Positions 17,830-26,647 of a DNA stretch of 64,000 nucleotides are shown piece by piece. The first letter of the stretch is position 1; each line of letters begins with the position of its first letter. The translations under genes and the position numbers were made by a program. The DNA is from Flavobacterium phycosphaerae. GTDB taxonomy: Bacteria > Bacteroidota > Bacteroidia > Flavobacteriales > Flavobacteriaceae. The notes below the pieces were generated by a model. That model searched no databases. It saw nothing but the letters and a program-made list of their open reading frames with translations, and had not been told where the DNA came from. The stretch lies in the NCBI RefSeq assembly GCF_010119235.1, contig NZ_JAAATZ010000001.1, positions 2,882,501 through 2,946,500 on the forward strand, in the 5' to 3' direction.

Positions 17830-18687
17830 TTGAAAAAGAATCCGGTTTACAGCATCGCAAATTTTGAAGCACCAATCAGCGTCAAAGATTTGTATGTTAA
17901 TACGTTTAAAAAGCATCTGGAAACCAACAGTTTTATTGAAAAATCACATCGGCACAACTTTTATTTACTGGTATTATTTACCAATGGTAGTGGCACTCAT
18001 GAGATAGATTTTGCTCAATTCAGCATCAAACCCGGAAGCTTATTTGTATTACAACCGGGACAAATTCACCATTGGCATTTGTCTTCAGACATTGAAGGTT
18101 ATATTATTTTTTATTCGCAGGAGATTTACAACTTGTATTTTGGTCATAAGAAAATTGAAGAGTATCCTTTTTATCAATCGGTGATGAACCAACCGGAACT
18201 TTTTTTTGAAGCAACAGAACTGGCCCAAATTCAACCTTACTTTGATTTAATGTTATCTGAAAACCAAAACAACCATCCAAAGAGAGAAGACAAATTATTG
18301 AATTTACTAGATTGCATTCATATTGAAATTTCAAGAAAATACCTTTCAGACACGCATCATGTTGCCCATACTTATAATTACAAAATCCATCAGTTCGAGC
18401 AGTTTTTGGAACAGTTTTTCAAAACCGAAAAATCGCCCTCGTTTTATGCTACCAAAATGAACATCACGCTCAAGCATTTGAACCGAATCTGCAAAGACAT
18501 ACTGAATCAAACCGTCACCGAACTCATCAGCAAACGTGTTATTTTAGAAGCAAAACGGAATTTAATCAATCCGGAACTGTCTATCAATCAGGTTGCCGAT
18601 GCACTGGGCTTTGACAATTATTCATATTTCACCAAACTGTTTAAAAAGCAAACCGGAAAAACACCAAAGGAATTCCGGAAAAACTAA
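17830..18687 (+). CDS. AraC-family regulator with cupin sensor domain
   Basis: The 285-residue protein appears to start at a TTG (17830). There is no in-frame ATG until well inside the conserved domain, so TTG is the only sensible start. Residues about 30-120 form an AraC-type cupin with HRHNFYLLVLFTNG and LFVLQPGQIHHWHL. Residues about 190-285 are the double HTH, with the second HTH LSINQVADALGFDNYSYFTKLF and the terminal motif GKTPKEFRKN. Its stop overlaps by 4 bp the stop region of the convergent 782-residue protein gene. The ligand and targets are unknown. Confidence 0.85.
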   Translation: MKKNPVYSIANFEAPISVKDLYVNTFKKHLETNSFIEKSHRHNFYLLVLFTNGSGTHEIDFAQFSIKPGSLFVLQPGQIHHWHLSSDIEGYIIFYSQEIYNLYFGHKKIEEYPFYQSVMNQPELFFEATELAQIQPYFDLMLSENQNNHPKREDKLLNLLDCIHIEISRKYLSDTHHVAHTYNYKIHQFEQFLEQFFKTEKSPSFYATKMNITLKHLNRICKDILNQTVTELISKRVILEAKRNLINPELSINQVADALGFDNYSYFTKLFKKQTGKTPKEFRKN

Positions 18688-21032
18688 CGTCGCGCTTTAA
18701 AATAGTTTTCAAAAAAAGTACAATCGGAAACCAAATCCTGGTAGTAATTGGGATATTTATTCTTTAAATCCAAATAGTACTTATTCTTACTAAAGATGAA
18801 GGTGTCGTAATCATTATACTCTTGTCCGTACTCATACGGATTCTTGTTTTCGAGCCTGAACTTTTCACATTTGCCCATCATGCGCAAACACAAGGCTTTG
18901 AACTTATCCGTTTTGGCATTTTTAAGTGCTAGTTGATAGTAATGTTTTGCCAAATTACACTCGTGAAATTCAGCTTCATCTTCTATAAAAGTAACGCCTC
19001 CTATACTCGACCAGTAATAGCGTCGCATCATCCATGAATTACCATATTGGGTCATATTGAAATAACAATTGGCCACTAAGAAATAATAGTAATCGCGGTT
19101 CTTTGTTTTATGATTATCGGCAAGGCTCAAGTAGTTTATAAGTTGCTTGGTGACCGTATATTTATTGAGTCGGATGGTATCTTTCACCGGGATAAACTCG
19201 GGCGTGTATTTTAAGGTATAAAACGGATTTTCATCAAAAACATTACTGCCATCATTCCATGTGTTTTCTTGATTTCTTTCCCACGAAGTATACTTGTCAT
19301 TCCAAAGTTTGTTCCCCACTTTTTTAAAGGCAAGCATCGCTTTCTGAAGTCGGTTTTGACGAATATATTTGGTTCCGGTCAAATCATACAATCGTGAAAT
19401 CTGTCCTTTTAAGATATGGTATTTATACGCGGCAAACTCTTCCTGATTGTCTTTGTTCACGACAATATTATTAATCAAAGCCTGAACCTGCTCGGGGGTA
19501 TACATGACGTTGAGGTAATCAAAATAATTATCATAGAAATCAGTATACGTTTCTCCTTTATTCTTTTTGGTTTTCCAAAAGGCATTGTCATAATACTCAT
19601 TTTCTTCATCCCAAGTTACGCCATTCATCAGTGAATAAAGCAAAGCCGCATCCGTAGTATTGCCCAAATATTCCAATTCTCTGCCGACGGCAAAAATAAA
19701 CTTCTGATAGTTTTTGTTTTTGAGAAGAATGGGTTTCACTACATCCAGAATAATGGCTTTTCCTGCTTTTTGATTGGCGGTAAGCACCAAAGCTCTGAAT
19801 ATCTCGAGTTGGTCTTTTATTTCGGGAGCGTAATTACGGTTTTGCAATTCGGTTAGTTGCAACAAGCAGCCGTTGTAATCTTTGGTCATAAAATGCAAAT
19901 AGGCTTTTGACACTTCCCAAAGCATTGGATTATCTGTTTTTTGGGGAGCAACATTTTCTACTAAAGCTAAGATTTTGGCGGCGTAGAGTCGGTCCTGCGC
20001 TACTCTATCCATAACCATTCCGATGGTTTTCTTATCACGGTCTTCATCCCACCAGGAATTTACTGTGGAGGGTTCGAATAACGAATAGTAAGGCGTGAAT
20101 ACCCAATCTTCGAGCTTGTTTATTTCTCTCAGCAGCAAAAAACTCAATCCTTCCGAATTGGGTGTTAATTGCTGTATTTTTTCCATATACAATAGCGATT
20201 TACTAACATTGAGTATGCCAGCCAACAGATACACATTAGCTTTTTCTTGATTGGTTTTGGCATACTCCAACACTTTATCAACAGGAACTTCAGCATTGTA
20301 CTGTTGCGAAACCATAAAGCGTTTATCGGGTGCATTGGCAAAAACCTGAGCGGCGTAAAAGTTGCATAAAGCGGAATCTTTTTCAGCCAAGGTTTTAAAA
20401 TACAGGCTCCAATAGTAAACAATGTCTTTTCGCTTAGAGGCTTTTATATTTTTTTCAAACAACTCGTTGATGGTTTTCACATCGCTGTTATAGTAGGAAA
20501 GACGCATCGCCAAAAACAAATACCGAAACTTTATCAGCTCATTTTTAGCAGTTTCTGCCAAACGAATAGCTGTTTTTATTTGAGCCGTTCTTTTAACCGT
20601 AACAAAGGTTTTGTGGCGCTCCCAGGGATCTTCTTCCCAGTTGTTGCCAAACTCCGAATTTTTGGCAAATTTTAAATAATTAATTGCTTCAGAATCTTTG
20701 GTTTGAAACAAATAATGAATTAGGCTGTTCTTTGAATCTGCAGTTATATCCGCCGAATTAAGCTCGTAAACTGCCTCATACACATCGTCCCATTTGGCTT
20801 TTCCTTTGCAGTACTCAAACCATAATTTTTGATTGGGCTCTACATAACCCGGAGGGTCATCATAACCCGGCGAAAACAAGTTGGCTGAATAATAAAACTC
20901 AGAGTACATTGGGTATCCAAAACATTTGGCATGAAAAAACGAAAACCGCAAATCCTCACCACTCGGATAGAACCCACAGGCAAATAGGGCATTATTTGCT
21001 AAAATCAGTAAAAAAGCGGGAAACTTCTTCAT
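18684..21032 (-). CDS. Large exported helical-repeat protein of unknown function
   Basis: The 782-residue protein begins with a hydrophobic signal, MKKFPAFLLILANNALFACG; the Cys at 19 could be a lipidation site but the preceding Phe makes this uncertain. The rest is helix-rich with TPR/Sel1-like pairs (for example KTAIRLAETAKNELIKFRYLFLAMRL and KALCLRMMGKC) and many Tyr/Trp. No named family is recognised. Its start overlaps the end of the upstream 344-residue lipoprotein gene by 41 bp, so translation is probably coupled and the two products likely act together at the cell surface or in the periplasm. Confidence 0.7.
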   Translation of the reverse strand: MKKFPAFLLILANNALFACGFYPSGEDLRFSFFHAKCFGYPMYSEFYYSANLFSPGYDDPPGYVEPNQKLWFEYCKGKAKWDDVYEAVYELNSADITADSKNSLIHYLFQTKDSEAINYLKFAKNSEFGNNWEEDPWERHKTFVTVKRTAQIKTAIRLAETAKNELIKFRYLFLAMRLSYYNSDVKTINELFEKNIKASKRKDIVYYWSLYFKTLAEKDSALCNFYAAQVFANAPDKRFMVSQQYNAEVPVDKVLEYAKTNQEKANVYLLAGILNVSKSLLYMEKIQQLTPNSEGLSFLLLREINKLEDWVFTPYYSLFEPSTVNSWWDEDRDKKTIGMVMDRVAQDRLYAAKILALVENVAPQKTDNPMLWEVSKAYLHFMTKDYNGCLLQLTELQNRNYAPEIKDQLEIFRALVLTANQKAGKAIILDVVKPILLKNKNYQKFIFAVGRELEYLGNTTDAALLYSLMNGVTWDEENEYYDNAFWKTKKNKGETYTDFYDNYFDYLNVMYTPEQVQALINNIVVNKDNQEEFAAYKYHILKGQISRLYDLTGTKYIRQNRLQKAMLAFKKVGNKLWNDKYTSWERNQENTWNDGSNVFDENPFYTLKYTPEFIPVKDTIRLNKYTVTKQLINYLSLADNHKTKNRDYYYFLVANCYFNMTQYGNSWMMRRYYWSSIGGVTFIEDEAEFHECNLAKHYYQLALKNAKTDKFKALCLRMMGKCEKFRLENKNPYEYGQEYNDYDTFIFSKNKYYLDLKNKYPNYYQDLVSDCTFFENYFKARR

Positions 21033-22026
21033 TGGTAAAATTGTTAAGTTGTTCGTCGTCTAAGTGAAATAAGGAAACGGTGGTGTGCTCGTCAAAATCG
21101 ATGTGGCGCTTAAGGATTTCAATAGTCTTGTTGATTTTTGCTGCATTGATTTCCTCAAACTTAATCTTGTCTCCAATTCTGAGATAATTTCCGGCTACAG
21201 TGGTGTCTTTAATTACTGTAAACCAAAGCGGTTTGTCTTCTTTTAAAACCTTTTTAATCTGCTCGTTATTGGCGTACAACACATTTGAAAAACGTTCGTT
21301 ATGATACACCTGCATCCAGGAATAGATGGGCAATGCTACATCAATGTGCTTGGGATATTTGGAGTTGGTTTTTAGATAGCTTTCCAATTCGTCTAAATCT
21401 AAAATGGAGTTTTTCTTGGCATTTTCGAGTGGGTTCATCAGGTTATAGCACATCAGCGAAACCTTATCAACCGGCGGAACTCCCATTTTTTCGGGGTATT
21501 TATAAGGGTATAACCGCAAGGTGCAACTGATTTCTTTTTTGGAAATTTCTTTTAGTTTTTTCAGAAAATAAAAATAGTTGTCTTTGGTCTTCAACGTCCA
21601 GTCGCAATCCATTTGAAATTCGGTTGGTTTTTTAACCCGTTGGAACTTTTCGTTGCAATATTTATCGATTAAGAAATTGACATTATCCGCCAAAGTATCA
21701 ATGCTGCTTTTTGACGCTTTCATCAAAGCGCTGTTCTTGATATAAACCGTTGGCACTAACGTCAAACTGTCCTGTCCGTTGTAAAAGTATAATTCGGTTT
21801 TAGAGATGGGATAAAAGCCTAGTGCATCACTGTAATCAACTTCAAAAAATTTGACATACAACTTATTGACTTTTAATTTTTTACAAACCGAATCTTCGTG
21901 TTGCGACATTTGATAATTATCGGATTTCCAATAATAAAAGGCGCGTTCGACATGCACAATCTTGTTCTCCTTTTGGCAGGAAAAAAAGAGCCATGAAACC
22001 ATTCCTAACCAGAACATTTTTTTCAT
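20992..22026 (-). CDS. Lipoprotein with glycosidase-like (TIM-barrel) features
   Basis: The 344-residue lipoprotein has signal MKKMFWLGMVSWLFFSC with Cys17 as the acylation site. The body has alternating strands and helices. An acidic strand end (FQMDCDWTL), SCTLRLYPYKYP, VSLMCYNLM and IDVALPIYSWMQ resemble the strand ends of GH18/DUF3142-like glycosidase barrels. That assignment is by pattern only and no catalytic pair is certain. It overlaps by 41 bp the downstream 782-residue exported protein gene, forming a two-gene unit. Confidence 0.65.
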   Translation of the reverse strand: MKKMFWLGMVSWLFFSCQKENKIVHVERAFYYWKSDNYQMSQHEDSVCKKLKVNKLYVKFFEVDYSDALGFYPISKTELYFYNGQDSLTLVPTVYIKNSALMKASKSSIDTLADNVNFLIDKYCNEKFQRVKKPTEFQMDCDWTLKTKDNYFYFLKKLKEISKKEISCTLRLYPYKYPEKMGVPPVDKVSLMCYNLMNPLENAKKNSILDLDELESYLKTNSKYPKHIDVALPIYSWMQVYHNERFSNVLYANNEQIKKVLKEDKPLWFTVIKDTTVAGNYLRIGDKIKFEEINAAKINKTIEILKRHIDFDEHTTVSLFHLDDEQLNNFTNEEVSRFFTDFSK

Positions 22027-22094
22027 AATTGACTGTTTTCGGTATAACGTAAAATTCGTATTAAAAGTATATTATTTTTCGAAATAATTTCCAA

Positions 22095-22130
22095 TAAAAA
22101 ACCCGCTCATTGCTGAACGGGTTTTCTTTA
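22095..22130 (-). terminator. Intrinsic terminator for pepD
   Basis: Stem AACCCG / CGGGTT with a 12-nt loop; the longer T-run is on the minus strand, matching the pepD orientation. Confidence 0.75.
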
Positions 22131-22159
22131 TAAACTGTAGTCTGTCTTTTGCAGTTTGC

Positions 22160-23623
22160 CTAGTTTTTCAAAGGTATATTCGCCAATATCTCTAAATAGA
22201 ATTTCCAGAATTTTTGTGACGATTTAATCGAGGCTCTTTCATCAGGACTGTGGGCTCCGTGAATGGTTGGTCCAAACGAAATCATGTCCATCCCCGGATA
22301 ATTGGTTCCCAAAATTCCACATTCTAATCCGGCATGACAAGCTACTACATTGGGTTTGGTACCGTTTTGTTTTTCATAAATGTTTACCAAAACTTCTAGT
22401 ATCTCCGAATTTACATTAGGTGTCCAACCCGGATAGCTTCCACCAAAAGTTACTTCGCAACCAAACAGTTCGTATGCCGAGCGCAAGCCATTGGCCAAGT
22501 CCATTTTTGAACTTTCAACAGAAGAACGTGTCAAATTTTGAATCGAAATTTCACCGTCTTTTACAATAACACGAGCAATATTATTTGATGTTTCCACTAA
22601 ATCTTCCATATCGGCAGACATACGATACACGCCGTTATGAGCCGCGTAAATCGAACGAAGTAATCCTTCCTGAACGCCCAAATCCATTACCTTGCTTGGC
22701 AAATCGCCTTTTACAATTTCGATGGTAAGATTAGGTTCTGTCGTTTTGTATTCCGCTTTTATATCGTTGATGATTTCCTGCATGTCAAATACAAATGCTT
22801 CGTCGTACATACCGGCCACAATCACTTTAGCAACACTTTCTCTTGGAATTGCGTTGCGTAAACTACCCCCATTAATTTCCGAAATCTGCAACCCAAAATT
22901 CTCGAAACCATCAAACAATAAACGGTTCATGATTTTGTTGGCATTGCCTAATCCTTTGTTGATATCCATTCCGGAATGTCCTCCATTCAAGCCTTTTACG
23001 GTAATAGTGTACCCTACTGAGCCTTCCGGAGTTTCCTCTTCGTTATAATTTCTGTTGGCTGTAACATCAATGCCACCGGCACAACCGATGTCGATTTCGT
23101 CATCTTCTTCGGTATCTAAATTCAATAGAATTTCACCTTTTAAAATACCGCCTTTTAAGTTCAAAGCCCCGGTCATTCCGGTTTCTTCGTCTATAGTAAA
23201 AAGCGCATCAATAGCTGGATGCGGAATATCTTTACTTTCTAAAACGGCCATAATAGCGGCTACACCCAATCCGTTGTCAGCCCCAAGAGTGGTTCCTTTG
23301 GCACGAACCCAGTCCCCATCAACATACATCTCGATGCCTTGGGTAAGAAAATCAAAATTAGTATCATTATTTTTTTGGTGCACCATATCCAAATGCCCTT
23401 GCAGCACAACGGTTTTTCGGTTTTCCATGCCCGGAGTAGCCGGTTTTCTGATGATAACATTTCGAATCTCATCTTCAAAAGTCTCCAATCCGAGGCTATT
23501 TCCGAAGTTTTTCATGAATTCGATTACTCTTTCCTCTTTTTTAGACGGACGAGGCACCGCATTTAAATCGGCGAACTTGTTCCAAAGTGCTTTTGGTTCA
23601 AGGTTTCTAATTTCTTGGCTCAT
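22160..23623 (-). CDS. pepD: Aminoacyl-histidine dipeptidase (M20 family)
   Basis: The 487-residue protein is a PepD-type M20C metallodipeptidase that cleaves Xaa-His dipeptides such as carnosine. The zinc site is seen in order. These are LQGHLDMVHQ (His and Asp), GTTLGADNGLGVAAIMAV (bridging Asp), IDEETGMTGA (catalytic Glu and metal Glu), LDTEEDDEIDIGCAGG, and the C-terminal His in FGPTIHGAHSPDE. The bimetal core and lid are both full length. It is cytoplasmic, with no signal peptide. A -7 promoter box lies about 29 bp upstream, divergent from DUF3810. Confidence 0.93.
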   Translation of the reverse strand: MSQEIRNLEPKALWNKFADLNAVPRPSKKEERVIEFMKNFGNSLGLETFEDEIRNVIIRKPATPGMENRKTVVLQGHLDMVHQKNNDTNFDFLTQGIEMYVDGDWVRAKGTTLGADNGLGVAAIMAVLESKDIPHPAIDALFTIDEETGMTGALNLKGGILKGEILLNLDTEEDDEIDIGCAGGIDVTANRNYNEEETPEGSVGYTITVKGLNGGHSGMDINKGLGNANKIMNRLLFDGFENFGLQISEINGGSLRNAIPRESVAKVIVAGMYDEAFVFDMQEIINDIKAEYKTTEPNLTIEIVKGDLPSKVMDLGVQEGLLRSIYAAHNGVYRMSADMEDLVETSNNIARVIVKDGEISIQNLTRSSVESSKMDLANGLRSAYELFGCEVTFGGSYPGWTPNVNSEILEVLVNIYEKQNGTKPNVVACHAGLECGILGTNYPGMDMISFGPTIHGAHSPDERASIKSSQKFWKFYLEILANIPLKN

Positions 23624-23651
23624 TATAGTTGTATTTTTTTATGTCGAGGCA

Positions 23652-23659
23652 CAAAGTTA
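23652..23659 (-). promoter_or_regulatory. -7 promoter box for pepD
   Basis: Minus-strand TAACTTTG (23659 to 23652), exact TAnnTTTG match. Confidence 0.5.
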
Positions 23660-23719
23660 CAAAGTTTAGGTTCTTGGCGAATTGATATTGTGATTATATT
23701 TACAATTAAAAAATTGGCT

Positions 23720-24790
23720 TTGAAACGCAAATACATACTTCCGACTTTTTTACTTTTTCAGATTTTCATGCTGAGATTTTTGGCTTTTTTTCCTGAAACG
23801 GTGGAACGTTTTTACAGCAATGGGTTGTATGTGTACATTTCACATTTTTCCAGAATTGTTTTGGGAAAAATCCCTTTCTCTGTAGGCGATATTATCTACG
23901 GAATAGTCATTGTCTACTGTATTTATTGGTTTTATCGAAATCGAAAATCATCATGGAAAGACAAAATTTGGGCATCCCTAAGTTTTATGGCGGTGGCTTA
24001 TTTTTTGTTTCATTTGCTTTGGGCTTTCAATTATTACCGGGAACCGCTTTTTGAAAAAATGAGCATCCAACGCGATTATACCAATGAAGATTTGTATGCT
24101 TTTACAGAAAAGTTAATTGCCAAGACCAATGAAGTGCAATTCAAAATCACTCATGACCACAACCAAAAAGTAGTTAATCCTTATTCGCAGGACAGCATTT
24201 TTGCCATGACACAAAACGGATACACGAATTTAGCCAAACAATATCCGTTCTTCAAGTATGAAATTCCCAGCCGAAAGAAATCACTATTCAGTTTACCCCT
24301 AACCTATATGGGATTTGGCGGTTATTTGAATCCGTTTACCAATGAATCTCAAGTTAATTCTAAATTGCCAATGTATGGTTTTCCTAATGTGGTTTGTCAC
24401 GAAATGGCCCATCAAATTGGTTATGCCAGCGAAAGTGAATGTAATTTTATTGGTTTTATGGCTTGCATCAAAAATGAGGATTTGTATTTTCAATATGCGG
24501 CCTATACTACAGCACTGCGGTATTGTTTGGAAAATGTTTATTTGAAAAATGAGGCCAAATTTAAGGCCATGAAACCCAAAATCAACAAAGGTATTTTTGA
24601 AAACTACAAAGAGAGTGAAGTTTTTTGGGCTGAATACGACACCTTTATCGACAAAGGTTTTCATATTTTCTACGACCAGTTTCTGAAAACCAACCAGCAA
24701 CAAGACGGCATCGAAAGCTACAGTAAGTTTGTCAACTTGCTAATCAATTATTATAAAGAAAGAGACTCCAAACTAGCAGAATTTATATAA
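23720..24790 (+). CDS. DUF3810 membrane-anchored putative zinc peptidase
   Basis: The start is set at a TTG (23720), giving MKRKYILPTFLLFQIF and 356 residues. The open frame continues back over the pepD start to 23615, but that stretch has no family-like sequence. Three hydrophobic segments lie in the first 120 residues. The C-terminal domain carries a gluzincin-like motif, HEMAHQ, followed by SESECNFIGFMA with downstream Glu residues, consistent with a zinc metallopeptidase. DUF3810 is common in Bacteroidota and its substrates are unknown. It is divergent from pepD. Confidence 0.85.
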   Translation: MKRKYILPTFLLFQIFMLRFLAFFPETVERFYSNGLYVYISHFSRIVLGKIPFSVGDIIYGIVIVYCIYWFYRNRKSSWKDKIWASLSFMAVAYFLFHLLWAFNYYREPLFEKMSIQRDYTNEDLYAFTEKLIAKTNEVQFKITHDHNQKVVNPYSQDSIFAMTQNGYTNLAKQYPFFKYEIPSRKKSLFSLPLTYMGFGGYLNPFTNESQVNSKLPMYGFPNVVCHEMAHQIGYASESECNFIGFMACIKNEDLYFQYAAYTTALRYCLENVYLKNEAKFKAMKPKINKGIFENYKESEVFWAEYDTFIDKGFHIFYDQFLKTNQQQDGIESYSKFVNLLINYYKERDSKLAEFI

Positions 24791-24792
24791 AC

Positions 24793-24821
24793 AAAAAAAC
24801 CATTGATTTCTCAATGGTTTG
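24793..24821 (-). terminator. Intrinsic terminator of the tRNA operon
   Basis: Stem AACCATTGA / TCAATGGTT; the long T-run is on the minus strand, directly after tRNA-Arg, so it probably ends the Ser-Pro-Arg tRNA transcript. It may also end DUF3810 on plus. Confidence 0.65.
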
Positions 24822-24824
24822 ATG

Positions 24825-24898
24825 TGATCTCAGAAGGATTCGAACCTTCGACCTACTGCTTAGAAGGCAGTTGCTCTATCCAGCTGAGCTATGAGACC
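24825..24898 (-). tRNA. tRNA-Arg (TCT)
   Basis: 74 nt, cloverleaf readable on the minus strand. The acceptor GGTCTCA pairs with TGAGATC, the D-arm contains AGCTCAGCTGG, the anticodon loop has TCT (reads AGA), and the T-arm contains GGTTCGAATCC. CCA is not encoded. It is the last of three tRNAs in one operon. Confidence 0.97.
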
Positions 24899-24920
24899 AA
24901 GAAGTTCTTTCACAAATTTG

Positions 24921-24995
24921 TCGGGGTGGCAGGATTCGAACCTGCGGCCTCCTGCTCCCAAAGCAGGCGCGATAACCGGGCTACGCTACACCCCG
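24921..24995 (-). tRNA. tRNA-Pro (TGG)
   Basis: 75 nt on the minus strand. Acceptor CGGGGTG pairs with CACCCCG, the anticodon loop is TTTGGGA with TGG, and the T-arm is GGTTCGAATCC. CCA is not encoded. Middle gene of the tRNA operon. Confidence 0.97.
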
Positions 24996-25046
24996 TGTAT
25001 TTACTATCTGTGGTCAGATAATTAGGTTACACAAAACCTAAAAAAG

Positions 25047-25130
25047 CGGAGAGACAGGGACTCGAACCCTGGCGACGGTTACCCGTCGACAGATTAGCAA
25101 TCTGCTCCGTTACCACTCCGGCACCTCTCC
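25047..25130 (-). tRNA. tRNA-Ser (GCT)
   Basis: 84 nt on the minus strand with a long variable arm typical of tRNA-Ser. Acceptor GGAGAGG pairs with TCTCTCC, the discriminator is G, and the anticodon is GCT (reads AGC/AGU). First gene of the tRNA operon. The 250 bp upstream of it to the thiolase gene holds only the two divergent promoter areas and AT-rich DNA. Confidence 0.96.
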
Positions 25131-25347
25131 TAAATTTTCAATTTTGTAAAAGAACATTTTCTTTAAGCGGTTGCAAATGTAATTTATCATTCTATAATTT
25201 ACAACTATTTCATTTCTTTTTTTAACTTTTAAAACAAATAAAATCTAAAAAGGTTCACATTCAATACAGTAGAATTTTAATATTGTTCTAATTCTTTATG
25301 AAATGTTATTTATTGCTGTATGAATTCCATAATTTGCAATAAAAGTT

Positions 25348-25355
25348 TAGTTTTG
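25348..25355 (+). promoter_or_regulatory. -7 promoter box for the thiolase gene
   Basis: TAGTTTTG matches TAnnTTTG, 25 bp before the ATG. Confidence 0.55.
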
Positions 25356-25380
25356 CACTACAAACAAACAACAAGTTATT

Positions 25381-26559
25381 ATGAGTAAAAAAGTAGTTAT
25401 CGTTTCAGCAGTAAGAACTCCTATCGGAAGTTTTATGGGATCTTTATCCACCGTTACTGCAACACAATTAGGGGCAACCGCTATTAAAGGCGCATTAGAT
25501 AAAATTAATTTAGATTACAATTTAGTTGATGAAGTACTGATGGGTAATGTAGTTCAAGCCGGTGTCGGACAAGCGCCCGCTCGTCAAGCCGCATTATTTG
25601 CCGGTTTACCTAATAGTGTCATTGCTACTACCATCAATAAAGTATGTGCATCCGGAATGAAAGCGGTAATGCAGGGAGCACAAGCTATTATGAACGGAGA
25701 TGCCGAAATCATTGTAGCCGGTGGTATGGAAAACATGAGCTTGATTCCGCATTATGTTCACATGAGAAACGGGGTGAAATTTGGCCCAACTTCTTTAGTG
25801 GATGGTATGCAAAAAGACGGTTTAGTTGATGCTTACGACAACAATGCCATGGGGGTTAGTGCCGATTTGTGCGCAACAGAATATAAAATAACCCGTGAAG
25901 AACAGGATGCTTTTGCTATTCAATCCTATGAGCGTTCGGCTAAAGCTTGGAGTGAAGGTAAATTTGATAACGAAGTGGTTCCGGTAACAATTCCGCAACG
26001 TCGTGGTGATGCTATTGTTTTTTCAAAAGACGAAGAATATACCAATGTAAAATTGGATAAAATACCTGCTCTTAATCCTGCTTTTACGAAAGAAGGAACG
26101 GTAACCGCAGCCAATGCTTCTACTATAAATGACGGAGCGGCAGCTTTGGTATTAATGAGTGAAGAAAAAGCTGTATCAATGGGATTAAAACCATTAGCTT
26201 ATATCAAATCATATGCTGATGCAGCACAAGAACCAAAATGGTTTACAACAGCACCGGCAAAAGCTTTACCAAAAGCCTTAGACAAAGTTGGTTTATCAAT
26301 CACAGATGTAGATTATTTCGAATTTAACGAAGCTTTTTCAGTGGTAGGTCTAGCCAATGCTAAAATTCTTGGTTTAGATAATAACAAAATAAATGTAAAC
26401 GGTGGAGCTGTTTCCTTAGGGCATCCACTAGGATGTTCAGGAGCCAGAATCATTGTAACATTGATTAATGTATTAGAACAAAATAACGCTAAAATAGGAG
26501 CCGCAGCTATCTGTAATGGTGGTGGTGGTGCATCAGCCATTGTTATTGAAAGAGCTTAA
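25381..26559 (+). CDS. Acetyl-CoA C-acetyltransferase (thiolase)
   Basis: The 392-residue thiolase makes acetoacetyl-CoA from two acetyl-CoA or cleaves 3-ketoacyl-CoA. The nucleophilic Cys is C89 in INKVCASGMKAV. The catalytic His lies in SLGHPLGCSGA (about 348) and the second Cys in AICNGGGGASA (about 378). Length and spacing fit the biosynthetic-type AtoB/PhaA group, but degradative members cannot be excluded. It appears to be monocistronic, with its own promoter and no other beta-oxidation gene adjacent. The mutase in this window also handles acyl-CoA but lies 20 kb away. Confidence 0.93.
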   Translation: MSKKVVIVSAVRTPIGSFMGSLSTVTATQLGATAIKGALDKINLDYNLVDEVLMGNVVQAGVGQAPARQAALFAGLPNSVIATTINKVCASGMKAVMQGAQAIMNGDAEIIVAGGMENMSLIPHYVHMRNGVKFGPTSLVDGMQKDGLVDAYDNNAMGVSADLCATEYKITREEQDAFAIQSYERSAKAWSEGKFDNEVVPVTIPQRRGDAIVFSKDEEYTNVKLDKIPALNPAFTKEGTVTAANASTINDGAAALVLMSEEKAVSMGLKPLAYIKSYADAAQEPKWFTTAPAKALPKALDKVGLSITDVDYFEFNEAFSVVGLANAKILGLDNNKINVNGGAVSLGHPLGCSGARIIVTLINVLEQNNAKIGAAAICNGGGGASAIVIERA

Positions 26560-26566
26560 ATAAATT

Positions 26567-26642
26567 ATAAGTTATGAGTTATAAGTTATGAGTTGAGAAA
26601 GACTCAGTAATTTATAACTCATAATTCAAAACTCATAATTCC
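26567..26642. repeat. Tandem and inverted TTATGAGTT repeat
   Basis: A 14-bp unit, ATAAGTTATGAGTT, occurs twice in tandem (26567-26580, 26581-26594). It is followed by inverted versions built from AACTCATAATT. The whole can fold into an AT-rich hairpin. It fills the thiolase/NlpC gap and ends right before the NlpC start. Confidence 0.7.
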
Positions 26643-26647
26643 TTTAA

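Noticed and set aside
23615..23719. Longer start for DUF3810
   Set aside because: It overlaps the pepD start and promoter and encodes a Cys-rich stretch unlike the family.
24803..25021. 72-residue plus-strand protein
   Set aside because: It is the antisense translation of tRNA-Arg and tRNA-Pro.
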